Source of the DNA: Phreatobacter sp. | GTDB taxonomy: Bacteria > Pseudomonadota > Alphaproteobacteria > Rhizobiales > Phreatobacteraceae | Direction: 5' to 3' | DNA: 64,000 nucleotides | Assembly: GCF_022843985.1 (NCBI RefSeq) | Contig: NZ_JALHMP010000008.1 | Location: 62,001-126,000, forward strand | Shown: positions 9,362-19,906 of the stretch, one piece after another | How the letters are laid out: the number at the start of each line of letters is the position of its first letter | Position numbering within the stretch: position 1 is the stretch's first letter | Made by a program: the position numbers and the translations under genes | Notes under the pieces: model-generated | Told to the model about the DNA's origin: nothing | Databases searched by the model: none | What the model saw: only the letters and a program-made list of their open reading frames with translations

Positions 9362-10387
9362 TCAGGCGACGGCCTCGAACCCGCCCAGAACGGCCGTGAG
9401 ATTGGGACCGAGCTGGTCGGAGAGATAGCCGCCCTCCTGGACGAAGAGCGTCGGCAGGCCCATCCGCGCGATGGCCTCGCCGGCGCGGCGGAACCCGGCC
9501 GCGGTCACCTTGGCGCCGCCGAAAGGATCGTCGGCGGAGGCATCGAGACCGAGGGCGATCACCAGCATGCCCGGCGTGAAGGCGGCGATCGTCTTCGCCG
9601 CGGCTTCCACCGCCGCGACATAGGCATCATCGCTCGCCCCGACCGGGATCGGAAGGTTGAGATTCGCACCCTCGCCGGCCCCGGTTCCACGCTCATGCGC
9701 ATAGCCCCAGAAGAAGGGGTAGAAGCGCGACGGATCGGCATGGACCGAGACGGTCAGGACGTCGGCACGGTCGTAGAAAATGTCCTGCGTGCCGTTGCCG
9801 TGGTGGATGTCGATGTCGAGGATCGCCACCCGGTCATGGACCGCGCGCAGATATTGCGCGGCGATGGCGGTGTTGTTGAGGAAGCAATGGCCGCCGGCGG
9901 CGTCGCGATAGGCGTGGTGGCCTGGCGGCCGGCACAGCGCATAGGCGGCGCGTTCGCCCTCGATGACGAGTTCGGCGGCGGTCACCGCGACATCGGTGGC
10001 CGAGGAGGCCGCGAGCCAGGTGTCCGGACCGATGCCGCAGGCCATGTCCTGCATGTACCAGCCGGCGCGGCCGGTGATGGATTGGGGCATGGTGCCGCCG
10101 CGGCGGACAGGGTGGACGTTGCCCAGCACCTCGTCGGAGGCATCGGCGAGCGTTTGCCACTCGGCGGCGGCCTCCTCCAGAAAGCGCAGGTAATCGACGG
10201 AATGGACGCCGAGCCGCGGTCCCTGGCCAAAGGGCTCGCTCGGCACTGTTGGGTGGTTTCCCGCCTTCAGGCCTGCCATGAGTCGCTCGGCGCGCTCCGG
10301 GCGCTCTTCCCCCTGAGCAAACTTGCCGCGCAGGATGAAACGCTTGGGGTCATGGCCTGTGTGCAGGTCGGTGAAGACGGCTTTCAT
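9362..10387 (-). CDS. histone deacetylase family protein (acetoin utilisation/acetylpolyamine amidohydrolase-like)
   Basis: RPPGHHAYRDAAGGHCFLNNTAIAAQYL, ILDIDIHHGNGTQDIFY; start MKAVFTDLHTGHDP at 10387. Confidence 0.92.
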   Translation of the reverse strand: MKAVFTDLHTGHDPKRFILRGKFAQGEERPERAERLMAGLKAGNHPTVPSEPFGQGPRLGVHSVDYLRFLEEAAAEWQTLADASDEVLGNVHPVRRGGTMPQSITGRAGWYMQDMACGIGPDTWLAASSATDVAVTAAELVIEGERAAYALCRPPGHHAYRDAAGGHCFLNNTAIAAQYLRAVHDRVAILDIDIHHGNGTQDIFYDRADVLTVSVHADPSRFYPFFWGYAHERGTGAGEGANLNLPIPVGASDDAYVAAVEAAAKTIAAFTPGMLVIALGLDASADDPFGGAKVTAAGFRRAGEAIARMGLPTLFVQEGGYLSDQLGPNLTAVLGGFEAVA

Positions 10388-10659
10388 GACGGGATTCGAC
10401 CGGGCTGGAGAAGATGGCGCCATGTTCCCCGGATGGCGGGCCGAGGCAAGGGCGGCGTGTGGCGACGTGGTTTGCGCGAGCGCATCACGATGAACGGGAA
10501 ACTGGGCATCTGCGACGTACGTCCTTCGCAACAAGCTGCCTGATTCAGCCCGACGGCGCCCCGCTGCGCGATACGCCGCCGGGCGCGCAGCACGGCTGCG
10601 CCGGCGATGGTTGCTCGGCCGCCGCGCGCGGCTAGGCTCGCCCTCGCTCCGGAGCTGCC

Positions 10660-11949
10660 ATGCCTCTCGATCCCACCCTTGCCGACCAAATCGTCACTGC
10701 CGTCGATGCCGGATTCGACCGCCAGATGGCGCTGACGGCCGATCTCGTCCGCTTTCCCTCGACGCGCGGCCGCGAGCACGCCTGCCAGGACTTCGTGCTC
10801 GCCGCGATGAAGCGCCGCGGCTGGGCCACCGAGCGCTTCGCCATGGAGCCGGCGGCCCTCGCCCGCCATCCCGGCGGCTCGCAGGTAACGGCGGACCATT
10901 CCGACGCGCCGATCGTCGTCGGCATCCACCGCCCGCGGGCCGAGACCGGCCGCACGCTGATCCTGCAAAGCCATGTCGACGTCGTGCCGCCGGGACCGCG
11001 GGACCTGTGGTCGCGCGATCCCTTCGAACCGCATCGCGAAGGCGACTGGTTCTATGGCCGCGGCGGCGCCGACATGAAGGCCGGCCACGCCGCCATGTTC
11101 GCGGTCTTCGATGCGCTGGCCAGCATCGGGCTGCAGCCGGCGGCGACCGTCACGGTCCAATCCGTGGTCGAAGAGGAATCCACCGGCAACGGCGCGCTCC
11201 AGTGCCACCTGCGCGGCTACAGAGCCGATGCGGTGCTGATTCCCGAACCGGAGGACGAGAAGCTCATCCGCGCCAATACCGGAGTCGTCTGGTTCCGCGT
11301 CGCAGTGGCCGGCCTGCCCGTCCATGTCAGCCAGGCGGGGACCGGGCAGAACGCCATCGAGGCGACGCAGGGCGTCATCCGCGCACTGCGTGACCTCGAG
11401 GCGCGCTGGAATGCCAGGAAGAACGAGTTCCGCCACTTCGAAGAGGTCGACCACCCGATCAACCTGAACATCGGCATGATCGAGGGTGGAGACTGGGCTT
11501 CCTCAGTGCCGGCCTGGTGCGTCATCGACTGTCGGATCGCGATCTATCCGGGCGAATCCGCCGAAACGATGATGCGCGCCATCGAGGAGGCGGTGATGGG
11601 CGCAGCGCGGGGCGACAGGTTCCTCGCCAACAATCCGCCACGCGTTACGTTCACCGGCTTCACCACCGAAGGCTATGTGCTGCAGCCGGGGTCGGAGGCG
11701 GAAGCGGTGCTCGCGCGTGCGCACGAGACGGCAACCGGCAGCACGCTGCAGGATCTCGTCACGCCGGGCTATCTCGATACCCGGGTCTATGCCCTCTACG
11801 ATAAGATTCCGGCGCTCTGCTACGGCCCGATCTCGGAGAATATCCATGGCTTCGACGAGCGTTTCTCGATCAGCAGCATGCGCCGCGTGACCCGGACGAT
11901 GGCGCTCTTCGTCGCCGAATGGTGCGGCACCGAGCCGATCGCGTCCTGA
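10660..11949 (+). CDS. M20 family metallopeptidase (ArgE/DapE-like), copy 1
   Basis: LQSHVDVVPPGP, GRGGADMKAGHAAM, VVEEESTGNGALQC. Confidence 0.92.
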   Translation: MPLDPTLADQIVTAVDAGFDRQMALTADLVRFPSTRGREHACQDFVLAAMKRRGWATERFAMEPAALARHPGGSQVTADHSDAPIVVGIHRPRAETGRTLILQSHVDVVPPGPRDLWSRDPFEPHREGDWFYGRGGADMKAGHAAMFAVFDALASIGLQPAATVTVQSVVEEESTGNGALQCHLRGYRADAVLIPEPEDEKLIRANTGVVWFRVAVAGLPVHVSQAGTGQNAIEATQGVIRALRDLEARWNARKNEFRHFEEVDHPINLNIGMIEGGDWASSVPAWCVIDCRIAIYPGESAETMMRAIEEAVMGAARGDRFLANNPPRVTFTGFTTEGYVLQPGSEAEAVLARAHETATGSTLQDLVTPGYLDTRVYALYDKIPALCYGPISENIHGFDERFSISSMRRVTRTMALFVAEWCGTEPIAS

Positions 11950-11986
11950 CCCTCACCTTCATCGACCTCTGCCCGGAGCAAAGCCC

Positions 11987-13270
11987 ATGGCCCTCGATCC
12001 CGCCCTCGCCGACCGTATCGTCAAGGCCGTCGATGACGGGTTCGATGCCCAGCTCGACTATCTGAAGACGCTGGTGCGCTATCCCTCCCAGCGCGGCGAC
12101 GAGCATGCGGTGCAGGACTTCGTGTTCCAGGAATTGCGCAAGCGCGGCTTCGCCATGGAGCGCTTCGCCATGGACGAGGAGGCGATCAAACGCCATCCCG
12201 GCGGGTCGCCCTTTTCCGACACCCACTCGACCGCGCCGATCGTCGTCGGCATCCACCGTCCGAAGGCGGAGACCGGCCGCAGCCTGATCATGCAGGGCCA
12301 TATCGACATCGTGCCGTCCGGGCCGCTGGAGATGTGGACCTCGCCGCCCTACGAGCCGCGCATCGACGGCGACTGGTTCTACGGCCGCGGCGCTGGCGAC
12401 ATGAAGGCCGGCCACGGGGCCATGGTCGCCGTCTTTGACGCCCTGAGGCGGACGGGCCTGCAGCCGGCAGCAACCGTCTATGTGCAATCCGTGGTCGAGG
12501 AGGAATCGACCGGCAACGGGGCGCTGCAGTGCCACCTGCGTGGCTACAAGGCCGAGGCGGCACTGATCCCCGAGCCGAGCCAGGGCAAGATCACCCGCGG
12601 CAATGTCGGCGTCGTCTGGTTCCAGTTCACCGTGCAGGGCCATCCGGTCCATGTGCGCGAGGCGGGCGCAGGCCAGAACGCCATCGAGGCGGCCTTCGGC
12701 ATCATCGGCAAGCTGCGCGAACTTGAGGCGTTCTGGAACACCAAGACGCCGAACCACCCGCTCTTCAAGGACGAGCCACACCCGATCAATCTCAATATCG
12801 GCAAGATCAAGGGCGGCGACTGGGCCTCCTCCGTGCCGGCATGGTGCACGGTCGACTGCCGCATCTCGATCTTTCCCGGCGAGACACCGCAGGAGATGAT
12901 GCGCGCCATCGAGGACACGATCTCCAAGGCGGCGCGCGCGGACCGCTTTCTCGCCAACAACCCGCCGAAGATCGCCTGGAACGGCTTCACCACCGAGGGC
13001 TATATCCTCGCGCCCGGCTCCGAGGCCGAGGCTGTGCTGGCGCGGGCCCACCAGCGCGCCTGGGGCGAGCCGCTCAAGGAGAGCGTCACGCCCGCCTATC
13101 TCGACGGGCGGGTCTATGCGCTCTTCGACAAGATCCCGACGCTCAATTACGGCCCCTCGGCGGAGCGCGTTCACGGCTTCGACGAGCGCTTCTCCATCGA
13201 GAGCCTGCGCAAGGCGACGAAGTCGATGGCGCTGTTCGTCGCCGAATGGTGCGGCACCGAACCGGTTTGA
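11987..13270 (+). CDS. M20 family metallopeptidase (ArgE/DapE-like), copy 2
   Basis: MQGHIDIVPSGP, GRGAGDMKAGHGAM, VVEEESTGNGALQC; collinear paralog of the preceding gene. Confidence 0.92.
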   Translation: MALDPALADRIVKAVDDGFDAQLDYLKTLVRYPSQRGDEHAVQDFVFQELRKRGFAMERFAMDEEAIKRHPGGSPFSDTHSTAPIVVGIHRPKAETGRSLIMQGHIDIVPSGPLEMWTSPPYEPRIDGDWFYGRGAGDMKAGHGAMVAVFDALRRTGLQPAATVYVQSVVEEESTGNGALQCHLRGYKAEAALIPEPSQGKITRGNVGVVWFQFTVQGHPVHVREAGAGQNAIEAAFGIIGKLRELEAFWNTKTPNHPLFKDEPHPINLNIGKIKGGDWASSVPAWCTVDCRISIFPGETPQEMMRAIEDTISKAARADRFLANNPPKIAWNGFTTEGYILAPGSEAEAVLARAHQRAWGEPLKESVTPAYLDGRVYALFDKIPTLNYGPSAERVHGFDERFSIESLRKATKSMALFVAEWCGTEPV

Positions 13271-13359
13271 GCGGGACGCCCGCCGGCACACCCGGGCCTT
13301 GACCGGAACCATTGCCATTGCCGACAGTCCCCATCCCGAACCCGCCTGGAGTGCCGTCT

Positions 13360-14661
13360 ATGCCTACCTCCGTCCGCGATGCACTCGAAGCCTCGCTCGC
13401 CCGCATCGATGACCCCTCATCCGACGGCCGGGTCACCTACACCAAGGTCTATGCAGAGCGGGCGCGGGCCGAGGCGGACGCCGCCGATGCGCGCGCCAGG
13501 GCCGGCGTGAAACTGTCGCCGCTCGATGGCTGGGTCATCTCGGTCAAGGACCTGTTCGACGTTGCCGGCGAGGTGACCACGGCGGGCTCCACCATCCTGC
13601 GCTCGCAGCCGGCGGCGAGTGCCGATGCACCGACGGTAGCGCGCCTGCGCCAGGCCGGCGTGGTCATCGTCGGCAAGACCAACATGAGCGAATTCGCCTT
13701 CTCGGGCATCGGCATCAATCCGCATTTCGGCACGCCCGGCAATGCCGCCGACAAGAGCCGTGTTCCCGGCGGATCGTCGTCGGGCGCCGGCGTCTCGGCC
13801 GCCGAGGGCACCGCCCGCATGGGCCTCGGCTCGGATACCGGCGGGTCGATCCGCATTCCCGCGGCGCTGAACGGCTGCGTCGGGTTCAAGCCGACCTATG
13901 GCCGGATTCCCCTGGAGGGTGCCTTCCCCCTCTCCTACGCGCTCGACACGATCGGACCGCTGGCAAAGACCGTCGCCGACTGCGCCGCCACCGACGCGGT
14001 CCTCGCCGGCGAGCAGCCCTGGACGCTGACGCCCGCTCCCCTGGCAGGGCTCAGGCTGGCGATCCCGCGCGGTCGCCTGTTCAGTCAGATGGAGCCGGAG
14101 GTCGAACAGGCCTTCGAGGCCTCCACCGCCCGCCTCACCAGGGCCGGCGTCCGCATCTCCGACATCTCGATCGAGGACCTCCTGCAGGAACTCGCCGACG
14201 CCATGGCGAAAGCCCCCTTTGTCGCCATGGAGGCGGCCGCCGTGCATGCGGAATGGATGGAGGAAAGGGCGCGGGACTTCGACCCGCGCGTGCTCGCGCG
14301 GGTGCGGATCGGTGCCAAGGCTGCCGCCCCGGACTATATCCGCCTCGTCAACAAGCGGGCGGAACTGGTCGCCCGGATGCGCGACAGGCTCGCCGATATC
14401 GATGCCCTCATCCTGCCGACGACGCCGATCCGGGCACCGAAGATCTCCGACCTGATCGCTTCCGACGACCAGTTCTGGACCGCCAACGGGCTCGTGCTGC
14501 GCAACACCACCGTCGGCAACATCTTCACCTTCACCGGGATCTCGCTCCCCTGCCCGCAGGTGAAGGGCCTTCCGGTCGGCTTCATGCTGACGTCGCTGGC
14601 CGGGCAGGACCGCCGGCTGCTGCGCATGGCCGCGGCGGTGGAGAAGGCCTTCGCCGGCTGA
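13360..14661 (+). CDS. amidase signature family protein
   Basis: GWVISVKDLFDVAGEVTTAGS, KTNMSEFAFSGIGINPHFGTP, GGSSSGAGVSAAEGTARMGLGSDTGGSIRIPAALNGCVGFKPTYGRIP. Confidence 0.95.
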   Translation: MPTSVRDALEASLARIDDPSSDGRVTYTKVYAERARAEADAADARARAGVKLSPLDGWVISVKDLFDVAGEVTTAGSTILRSQPAASADAPTVARLRQAGVVIVGKTNMSEFAFSGIGINPHFGTPGNAADKSRVPGGSSSGAGVSAAEGTARMGLGSDTGGSIRIPAALNGCVGFKPTYGRIPLEGAFPLSYALDTIGPLAKTVADCAATDAVLAGEQPWTLTPAPLAGLRLAIPRGRLFSQMEPEVEQAFEASTARLTRAGVRISDISIEDLLQELADAMAKAPFVAMEAAAVHAEWMEERARDFDPRVLARVRIGAKAAAPDYIRLVNKRAELVARMRDRLADIDALILPTTPIRAPKISDLIASDDQFWTANGLVLRNTTVGNIFTFTGISLPCPQVKGLPVGFMLTSLAGQDRRLLRMAAAVEKAFAG

Positions 14662-14676
14662 GGCGGCTCTAAACGA

Positions 14677-14703
14677 CGATGGCCGGGCATTGCCCGGCCA
14701 TCG
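14677..14703. terminator. bidirectional hairpin between convergent genes
   Basis: CGATGGCCGGGCAtTGCCCGGCCATCG, 13-bp perfect arms, between amidase (+) and MCP (-). Confidence 0.65.
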
Positions 14704-14731
14704 CTGCAAGATTTGCTGGGAGGGCCAGGGC

Positions 14732-16435
14732 TCAGGCCGCCTTGACCTCCTTGAGGAAGGCGCCGACCGCCTGGCGAAGACCGGCAATGTCGCCCTCGAG
14801 ACCCTTGGCGACATCGTTGAGCGCACCGACGGCGGAACCGGTCGCCTTCAGGCGCTCCGACACGCTGGCGATGGACCGGCCGGCCGTCTGCGCGACCGAG
14901 GCGGTGCCCTCGACGCTGATGCCGATCTCCTGGGTCGCCTGGGCCTGCTGGTCGATGGCGGTGGAGATCGCCTCGCTCGCCCGGCGCATGCGCACCACCG
15001 TCTCGGTGATGCCGCCCATCGAGGCGACGCTGCGGCCGGTCGCCTGCTGGATGGAGGCGACCTGGGCGGCGATATCCTCGGTGGCACGGGCGGTCTGGGA
15101 GGCGAGTTGCTTCACCTCAGAGGCGACCACGGCGAAGCCGCGGCCGGCCTCGCCGGCGCGGGCCGCTTCGATGGTGGCGTTGAGGGCCAGCAGGTTGGTC
15201 TGCTCGGCGATGGCGCGGATCAGCTCGACCACGGCGCCGATCTTCTCGCCCATGGCGGCGAGACCGGAGACGTCGCTGGAGGCCGATTCCACCGCCTGCG
15301 TCGCCTCGGAGGACACTTTCATCGCCTCTTCGGTCTGGCGGCGGATCTCGACGATGGCCGCGTTGAGTTCCTCCGTCGCACCGGCGATGCCGGTGACGCG
15401 GTGCAGGGTCTCCTCCGTCGCCTGGACCGTCTCGCGGACGCCGGCATCGGCGGCTTCGCCCGCCGCATAGACCGTTCCGGTGGCGCCGGTCACGGAGACG
15501 GCGCGCGAGGCGACGCGGTCCATGACGGAACCGATGGCCTGGTCGAAATGGCTGACGGCCGTTTCCATCGTCGCGCGGCGGGCCAGTTCGGCGGCACTGC
15601 GCTGGTCCTCGGCGCTGCGCATCTGCGCACGCTCGGCGAGGCTCTGGGCTAGACCGCCGACAGCGCGGGCAATGAGGCCGATCTCGTCCTGACGGGCGGC
15701 GTGGCGCGACATGTCGACCGTGCGATCCTCGGCCAGACCGATGATCGCTGCGGCAGCCTCGCGCACCGGCTTGAGGAAGTAGGTCAGCAGGAAGAACACG
15801 CCGACCGCGGCGACGATCGCCAGCAGGGCCATGGCGATGATCACGCCTTCCCGCATGCTGGCGGCGGAGGCGTCGGCGTTGGCCTTGCTGACTCCGGCGC
15901 CGAGCGCGCCGAGGATGCGGTTGTCGGGCGTGACGATCGGCACATAGCGGGCGATGCGCGGGATGTTGCCCACGACGATGTGGTCGGTCAGCACCTCGCC
16001 TCGGCCGATCGCCTGCGCGATGGGCGAGGAGGCCGGGATGCGCGAGCCCATGACGCGGTTGCCCTGCTGGTCGCGCACGGACGACGAGAAGCGGATCAGG
16101 TCACCCGTTGCCGGGTCGCGGCGGAACAGGGACGCTCCGTCGGCGGCGTGATCGACGATGCGGTGATCGCCCTCGGCCGGCAGGGCGCTGGCGCGGATGC
16201 GCACGACCGGACCCGTCGCGCTGGCGCGATCCATCTTGCCTTCGGGAAGCGCGAGTTCTGCTGCACGGCTCATCTGGAGGCTGCGGTCGGTGACCTGGCC
16301 TTCGACGATTTCGGCCATGCGGGCGTCGATCTGCGACACGGCATAAAAGCCGGATCCGAGGCCGACGGCGGCAATGACGAGGGCCGCAAGGGCGGCAACC
16401 CGCGCCGCGAGAGGGAGTCGAGACAATAAGTGCAT
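14732..16435 (-). CDS. methyl-accepting chemotaxis protein with periplasmic Cache-like sensor
   Basis: TM-periplasmic-TM N-terminus; signalling tip [53 protein letters not shown]. Confidence 0.93.
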   Translation of the reverse strand: MHLLSRLPLAARVAALAALVIAAVGLGSGFYAVSQIDARMAEIVEGQVTDRSLQMSRAAELALPEGKMDRASATGPVVRIRASALPAEGDHRIVDHAADGASLFRRDPATGDLIRFSSSVRDQQGNRVMGSRIPASSPIAQAIGRGEVLTDHIVVGNIPRIARYVPIVTPDNRILGALGAGVSKANADASAASMREGVIIAMALLAIVAAVGVFFLLTYFLKPVREAAAAIIGLAEDRTVDMSRHAARQDEIGLIARAVGGLAQSLAERAQMRSAEDQRSAAELARRATMETAVSHFDQAIGSVMDRVASRAVSVTGATGTVYAAGEAADAGVRETVQATEETLHRVTGIAGATEELNAAIVEIRRQTEEAMKVSSEATQAVESASSDVSGLAAMGEKIGAVVELIRAIAEQTNLLALNATIEAARAGEAGRGFAVVASEVKQLASQTARATEDIAAQVASIQQATGRSVASMGGITETVVRMRRASEAISTAIDQQAQATQEIGISVEGTASVAQTAGRSIASVSERLKATGSAVGALNDVAKGLEGDIAGLRQAVGAFLKEVKAA

Positions 16436-16567
16436 GATAGCCCCAGGAGAATGAATTTCACTCAGACCATCGGGGGTTGCAGTTAACAAAACGGTACGAT
16501 TCGACCATCGCAGCTGAAGAATTGCAACTGATGGGTGCAACTGCATGCCAAACCGGCGGTTATCCGA

Positions 16568-18487
16568 TCAAAGCGGCGCCGTCATGCGTTTCAACCAGGC
16601 GCGGTCGGCACCGGTCAGGCGCCCTTCCAGCAGGCTCCGGGTCCGTGCGTGATAGGCATCAAGCCATTGCCGCTCGGCCGCGGTGAGCAGCCCCGCCACG
16701 ATGGCGCGGCGGTCGAAGGGGCAGAAGGTGATCGTCTCGAATTCCAGGAAGCCCGGCTTAGTGCTTTCGGTGACCACGATCAGATTTTCGAGGCGGATGC
16801 CATGCGACCCGGTCTCGTAGAAGCCAGGCTCGTTGGACAGGATCATGCCGGGCTCGAGCGGAACCTGCGACAGGGGCGAGATCCGAGCCGGCCCCTCATG
16901 CACGCCGAGATAAACGCCGACACCGTGGCCGGTGCCGTGGTCGAAGTCGAGACCGGCCTGCCAGAGCGCTCGGCGGGCGAAACCGTCGATGGCGATGCCG
17001 CCCGTGCCCTTGGGAAAGCGGGCGGTGGCGACCGCGATGTGACCCTTGAGGACCAGGGTGTAGTGCTCCTTGAGACGCTTCGGCACACCGCCCACGGCGA
17101 TGGTGCGGGTGATGTCGGTGGTGCCGTCCAGATATTGGGCACCGGAATCGACGAGCAGGAACGTCCCCTTCTCGACCTTTCGTTCGGTCGCCGGCGAGGA
17201 CCGGTAATGAACGATGGCGCCGTTCGAGCCGGCGCCGGCGATGGTGGTGAAGCTGGCGCCGCGGTGCAGGGCATCGGCGCCGCGGATCTCCTCCAGCTTC
17301 GCCATGACGGCGAGTTCGCCCTGGCCGACCGCCTCACGGTCGACCCAGTGGAGGAAGCGCGCCATGGCCGCGCCGTCGCGGATATGCGCCCTGCGGGTGC
17401 CGGCAAGTTCCACCCGGTTCTTGCGTGCCTTGGGCAGGACCGACGGATCCTGGCCATGAATCAGTGTGGCGCCGGCCGCGGTCAGCCGGTCGGCAATCCA
17501 GGCGGTCGCGGTCTCCGGTTCGATGGTCACCGCCTGTCCGGACCATTCCTGCAGCCCCTCGGCGAAAGCCTCGAGGGGGCGCACGGTCACGCCGTTGCCG
17601 AGATGGGCGGCAAGGCCCGGCGTGAACTTCGCCTGGTCGACGAACCAGGTCGCGTGGCCGTCGGCGGCGAGGATCAGGAAGCTCTGGACCAGCGGCGTCG
17701 CCGGGGTGTCGCCGCCGCGCACGTTGAGCAGCCAGGCGATGGAATCCAACTGGTTGAGCACGGCCGCCTGGGCGCCGCGCGCGGCAATCTCCTGGCCGAT
17801 GCGCGCGCGCTTGTCGCCACTTGCCTCACCGGCGAATTTCAGCGGCTGGGCATGGATGGCGGAATAGGGATCGCCGGGCTGGCCGGACCAGATTGCATCG
17901 ATGGGATTGATGTCGAGCGCCACAAGCGCAGCACCCGCCTTGCCGAGCGCCTCGCGCCAGCGCTCGGCCTCCCGGACCGGTGTGATGCGCGGATCGAAGC
18001 CGATGCGATCGCCGGTCTTGACCCTGGCCGCGAGCCACTCGATGGCGGGGGGCTTCTTGAAGTGGCGGCAGGTGACGACGGAGGCGTCCGTCTCGGCCGG
18101 CGCCTGCAGGGTATAGCGACCGTCGACGAAGAGCGCAGCCTCCTTCGGCAGGATGATGGCAAAGCCTGCCGATCCGGTGAAACCGGTGAGCCATTGCAAC
18201 CTCTCGGCGCGGGCCACGAGATATTCGCCCTGATGCTCGTCGGCCCGCGGCACGAGGAAGGCTGCAAGCTTGTCCTTCTTCAGGATCTTCTGCAGCGCCG
18301 GAATGCGGCTGGCGTCACGGCTGAAGGCGGGCTTCGGCAGTTCAGCCAGCGCGGCGGCGATTACCTGCCTGTCGGCAGCGCTCGCGCCGGGACAGGCCGC
18401 CGCCATCCAGCCGTCGGCGGTCTTGCCCGGCGGGGTGGCGCGGACGCGGGCAAGGAGCGGCTTCAGGGCCTTGAGGTCGACAGGCAT
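16568..18487 (-). CDS. M24 family aminopeptidase P / Xaa-Pro peptidase-like
   Basis: LLVDSGAQYLDGTTDITRTIAVG, DHGTGHGVGVYLGVHEGPARI, GMILSNEPGFYETGSHGIRLENL. Confidence 0.95.
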   Translation of the reverse strand: MPVDLKALKPLLARVRATPPGKTADGWMAAACPGASAADRQVIAAALAELPKPAFSRDASRIPALQKILKKDKLAAFLVPRADEHQGEYLVARAERLQWLTGFTGSAGFAIILPKEAALFVDGRYTLQAPAETDASVVTCRHFKKPPAIEWLAARVKTGDRIGFDPRITPVREAERWREALGKAGAALVALDINPIDAIWSGQPGDPYSAIHAQPLKFAGEASGDKRARIGQEIAARGAQAAVLNQLDSIAWLLNVRGGDTPATPLVQSFLILAADGHATWFVDQAKFTPGLAAHLGNGVTVRPLEAFAEGLQEWSGQAVTIEPETATAWIADRLTAAGATLIHGQDPSVLPKARKNRVELAGTRRAHIRDGAAMARFLHWVDREAVGQGELAVMAKLEEIRGADALHRGASFTTIAGAGSNGAIVHYRSSPATERKVEKGTFLLVDSGAQYLDGTTDITRTIAVGGVPKRLKEHYTLVLKGHIAVATARFPKGTGGIAIDGFARRALWQAGLDFDHGTGHGVGVYLGVHEGPARISPLSQVPLEPGMILSNEPGFYETGSHGIRLENLIVVTESTKPGFLEFETITFCPFDRRAIVAGLLTAAERQWLDAYHARTRSLLEGRLTGADRAWLKRMTAPL

Positions 18488-18495
18488 GGGGGCTC

Positions 18496-19899
18496 TCAGG
18501 GTTCGGCGCTGACGAGGAGGGCCGCCTCACGACCAGCGATGCGTCCCAGCACCACGGCCGTCAGGAGTCCGTTGCCGGAAAGATAGCCGGAGGCGTCCGG
18601 TCCCGACACCCCTACCGCAGCGCCTCCTGCCGCGAAAAGATTGGGGAGCGGCGCGCCACCGGTCCGCAGCACCCGCGCAGTGCCGTCCACGGCGAGGCCG
18701 CCCTGGGTGTGGAACAGGGCTCCGGTGACCTTCACGGCGCAGTAGGGCGGCACCAGGTCGGGCAGGCCCGACCAGTCGCGGCCGAAGCCGTCCGTTCCTC
18801 GACGGCGCTTGAGATCGGCGACGGATTCGAGAGTCGCGCGAATCACTTGGGGCGGAATACTCAGACGCGCCGCCAGTTCATCCATCGATTCCGCTTGAAG
18901 AACGGCGCCCGCCGCCTCGGCCCGGCGGAAGTCCTCGAACTGGCGGGCGATGCCGGCGATGCGCGCGTCGAAAAGGTCCCAGGCAATGCCGCCGGGCTGG
19001 CCGAGCACGGCAAGCGCCGCCTCCGAATAGCCGGAGGCCTCGTTCCAGAACCTCTCCCCTGCCGTGTTGACCTGACAGCCGCCCTCCATGATCACCGCCC
19101 AGGAGACAAGGATGCCGTGGGGATGGGCGACGGAGCCATGGCCCTGATGCCCGCTCATGTGGCGTAGCCCCGCCCCCAGCGCCTCCCCCCAGAGAACCGC
19201 GTCCCCCTGGTTGCCGGGATGGCCGAAATAGAGCGCGTCCTTGAGAGCGGGGATGTGCTCGGCGACGAGATCCTTGTTGCCGCCATAGCCGTTGCAGGCG
19301 AGGACGAGCGCCGCACAGCCGATGCGCTCCCGCGACCCGTCCGGTCGCGTGGCGACGAGGCCGCGGACACGACCTTCCGGCGTCGCGACGAGGGCCTCAA
19401 CTCGCGCCCCGGTGACGATGTCGATTCCAGCGGATTCGACGGCGGCGCGCAGCCGGTCGATCAGTTCGGATCCGGCGCGCGAGGCGAGGCCGTGCATGCG
19501 CCGCGCGGAGTGGCCGGGATAGGAGAAATCGGCGATCACCGTGAAGGCGAGGCCATGGCGCTCGGTGAGCCAGTCAATGGCCGGGCCGGCGCCCGCCGTC
19601 ACCACCTCCAGCACGGCGGGGTCGGCCGCGCCATGGGCCTTGGCCTGGATGTCGTGGGCGAAGGACGCGGCGCTGTCCGCTATGCCGGCCGCCCGCTGCG
19701 CTGCGGTGCCGGCGGCCGGGATGAGCCCCGCCGAGAGGGCCGTCGAGCCCTGGGGTAGCGCATCACGCTCGAAGACTACTGGGTCGATGCCCGCCTCCCG
19801 GGCGGCCAGCGCCGCACAGAGTCCAGCCGCCCCGCCGCCGACGATGGCGACCGGCACGGTCAGGTCGAAGGGGAGGTCATCGCTCAGGATGCGGGGCAT
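18496..19899 (-). CDS. FAD-dependent oxidoreductase, fumarate reductase/TcuA/ketosteroid dehydrogenase-like
   Basis: VAIVGGGAAGLCAALAAREAGIDPVVFERDALPQGSTALSAGLIPAAG; C-terminal GGLAVDGTARVLRTGGAPLPNLFAAGGAAVGVSG. Confidence 0.88.
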   Translation of the reverse strand: MPRILSDDLPFDLTVPVAIVGGGAAGLCAALAAREAGIDPVVFERDALPQGSTALSAGLIPAAGTAAQRAAGIADSAASFAHDIQAKAHGAADPAVLEVVTAGAGPAIDWLTERHGLAFTVIADFSYPGHSARRMHGLASRAGSELIDRLRAAVESAGIDIVTGARVEALVATPEGRVRGLVATRPDGSRERIGCAALVLACNGYGGNKDLVAEHIPALKDALYFGHPGNQGDAVLWGEALGAGLRHMSGHQGHGSVAHPHGILVSWAVIMEGGCQVNTAGERFWNEASGYSEAALAVLGQPGGIAWDLFDARIAGIARQFEDFRRAEAAGAVLQAESMDELAARLSIPPQVIRATLESVADLKRRRGTDGFGRDWSGLPDLVPPYCAVKVTGALFHTQGGLAVDGTARVLRTGGAPLPNLFAAGGAAVGVSGPDASGYLSGNGLLTAVVLGRIAGREAALLVSAEP

Positions 19900-19906
19900 G
19901 GGGCCC

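Noticed and set aside
11870-14826. Two large minus-strand ORFs (482 and 469 aa) opposite the M20 and amidase genes
   Set aside because: Shadow ORFs with H/D/G/R-rich sequence; the plus-strand proteins carry recognised catalytic motifs.
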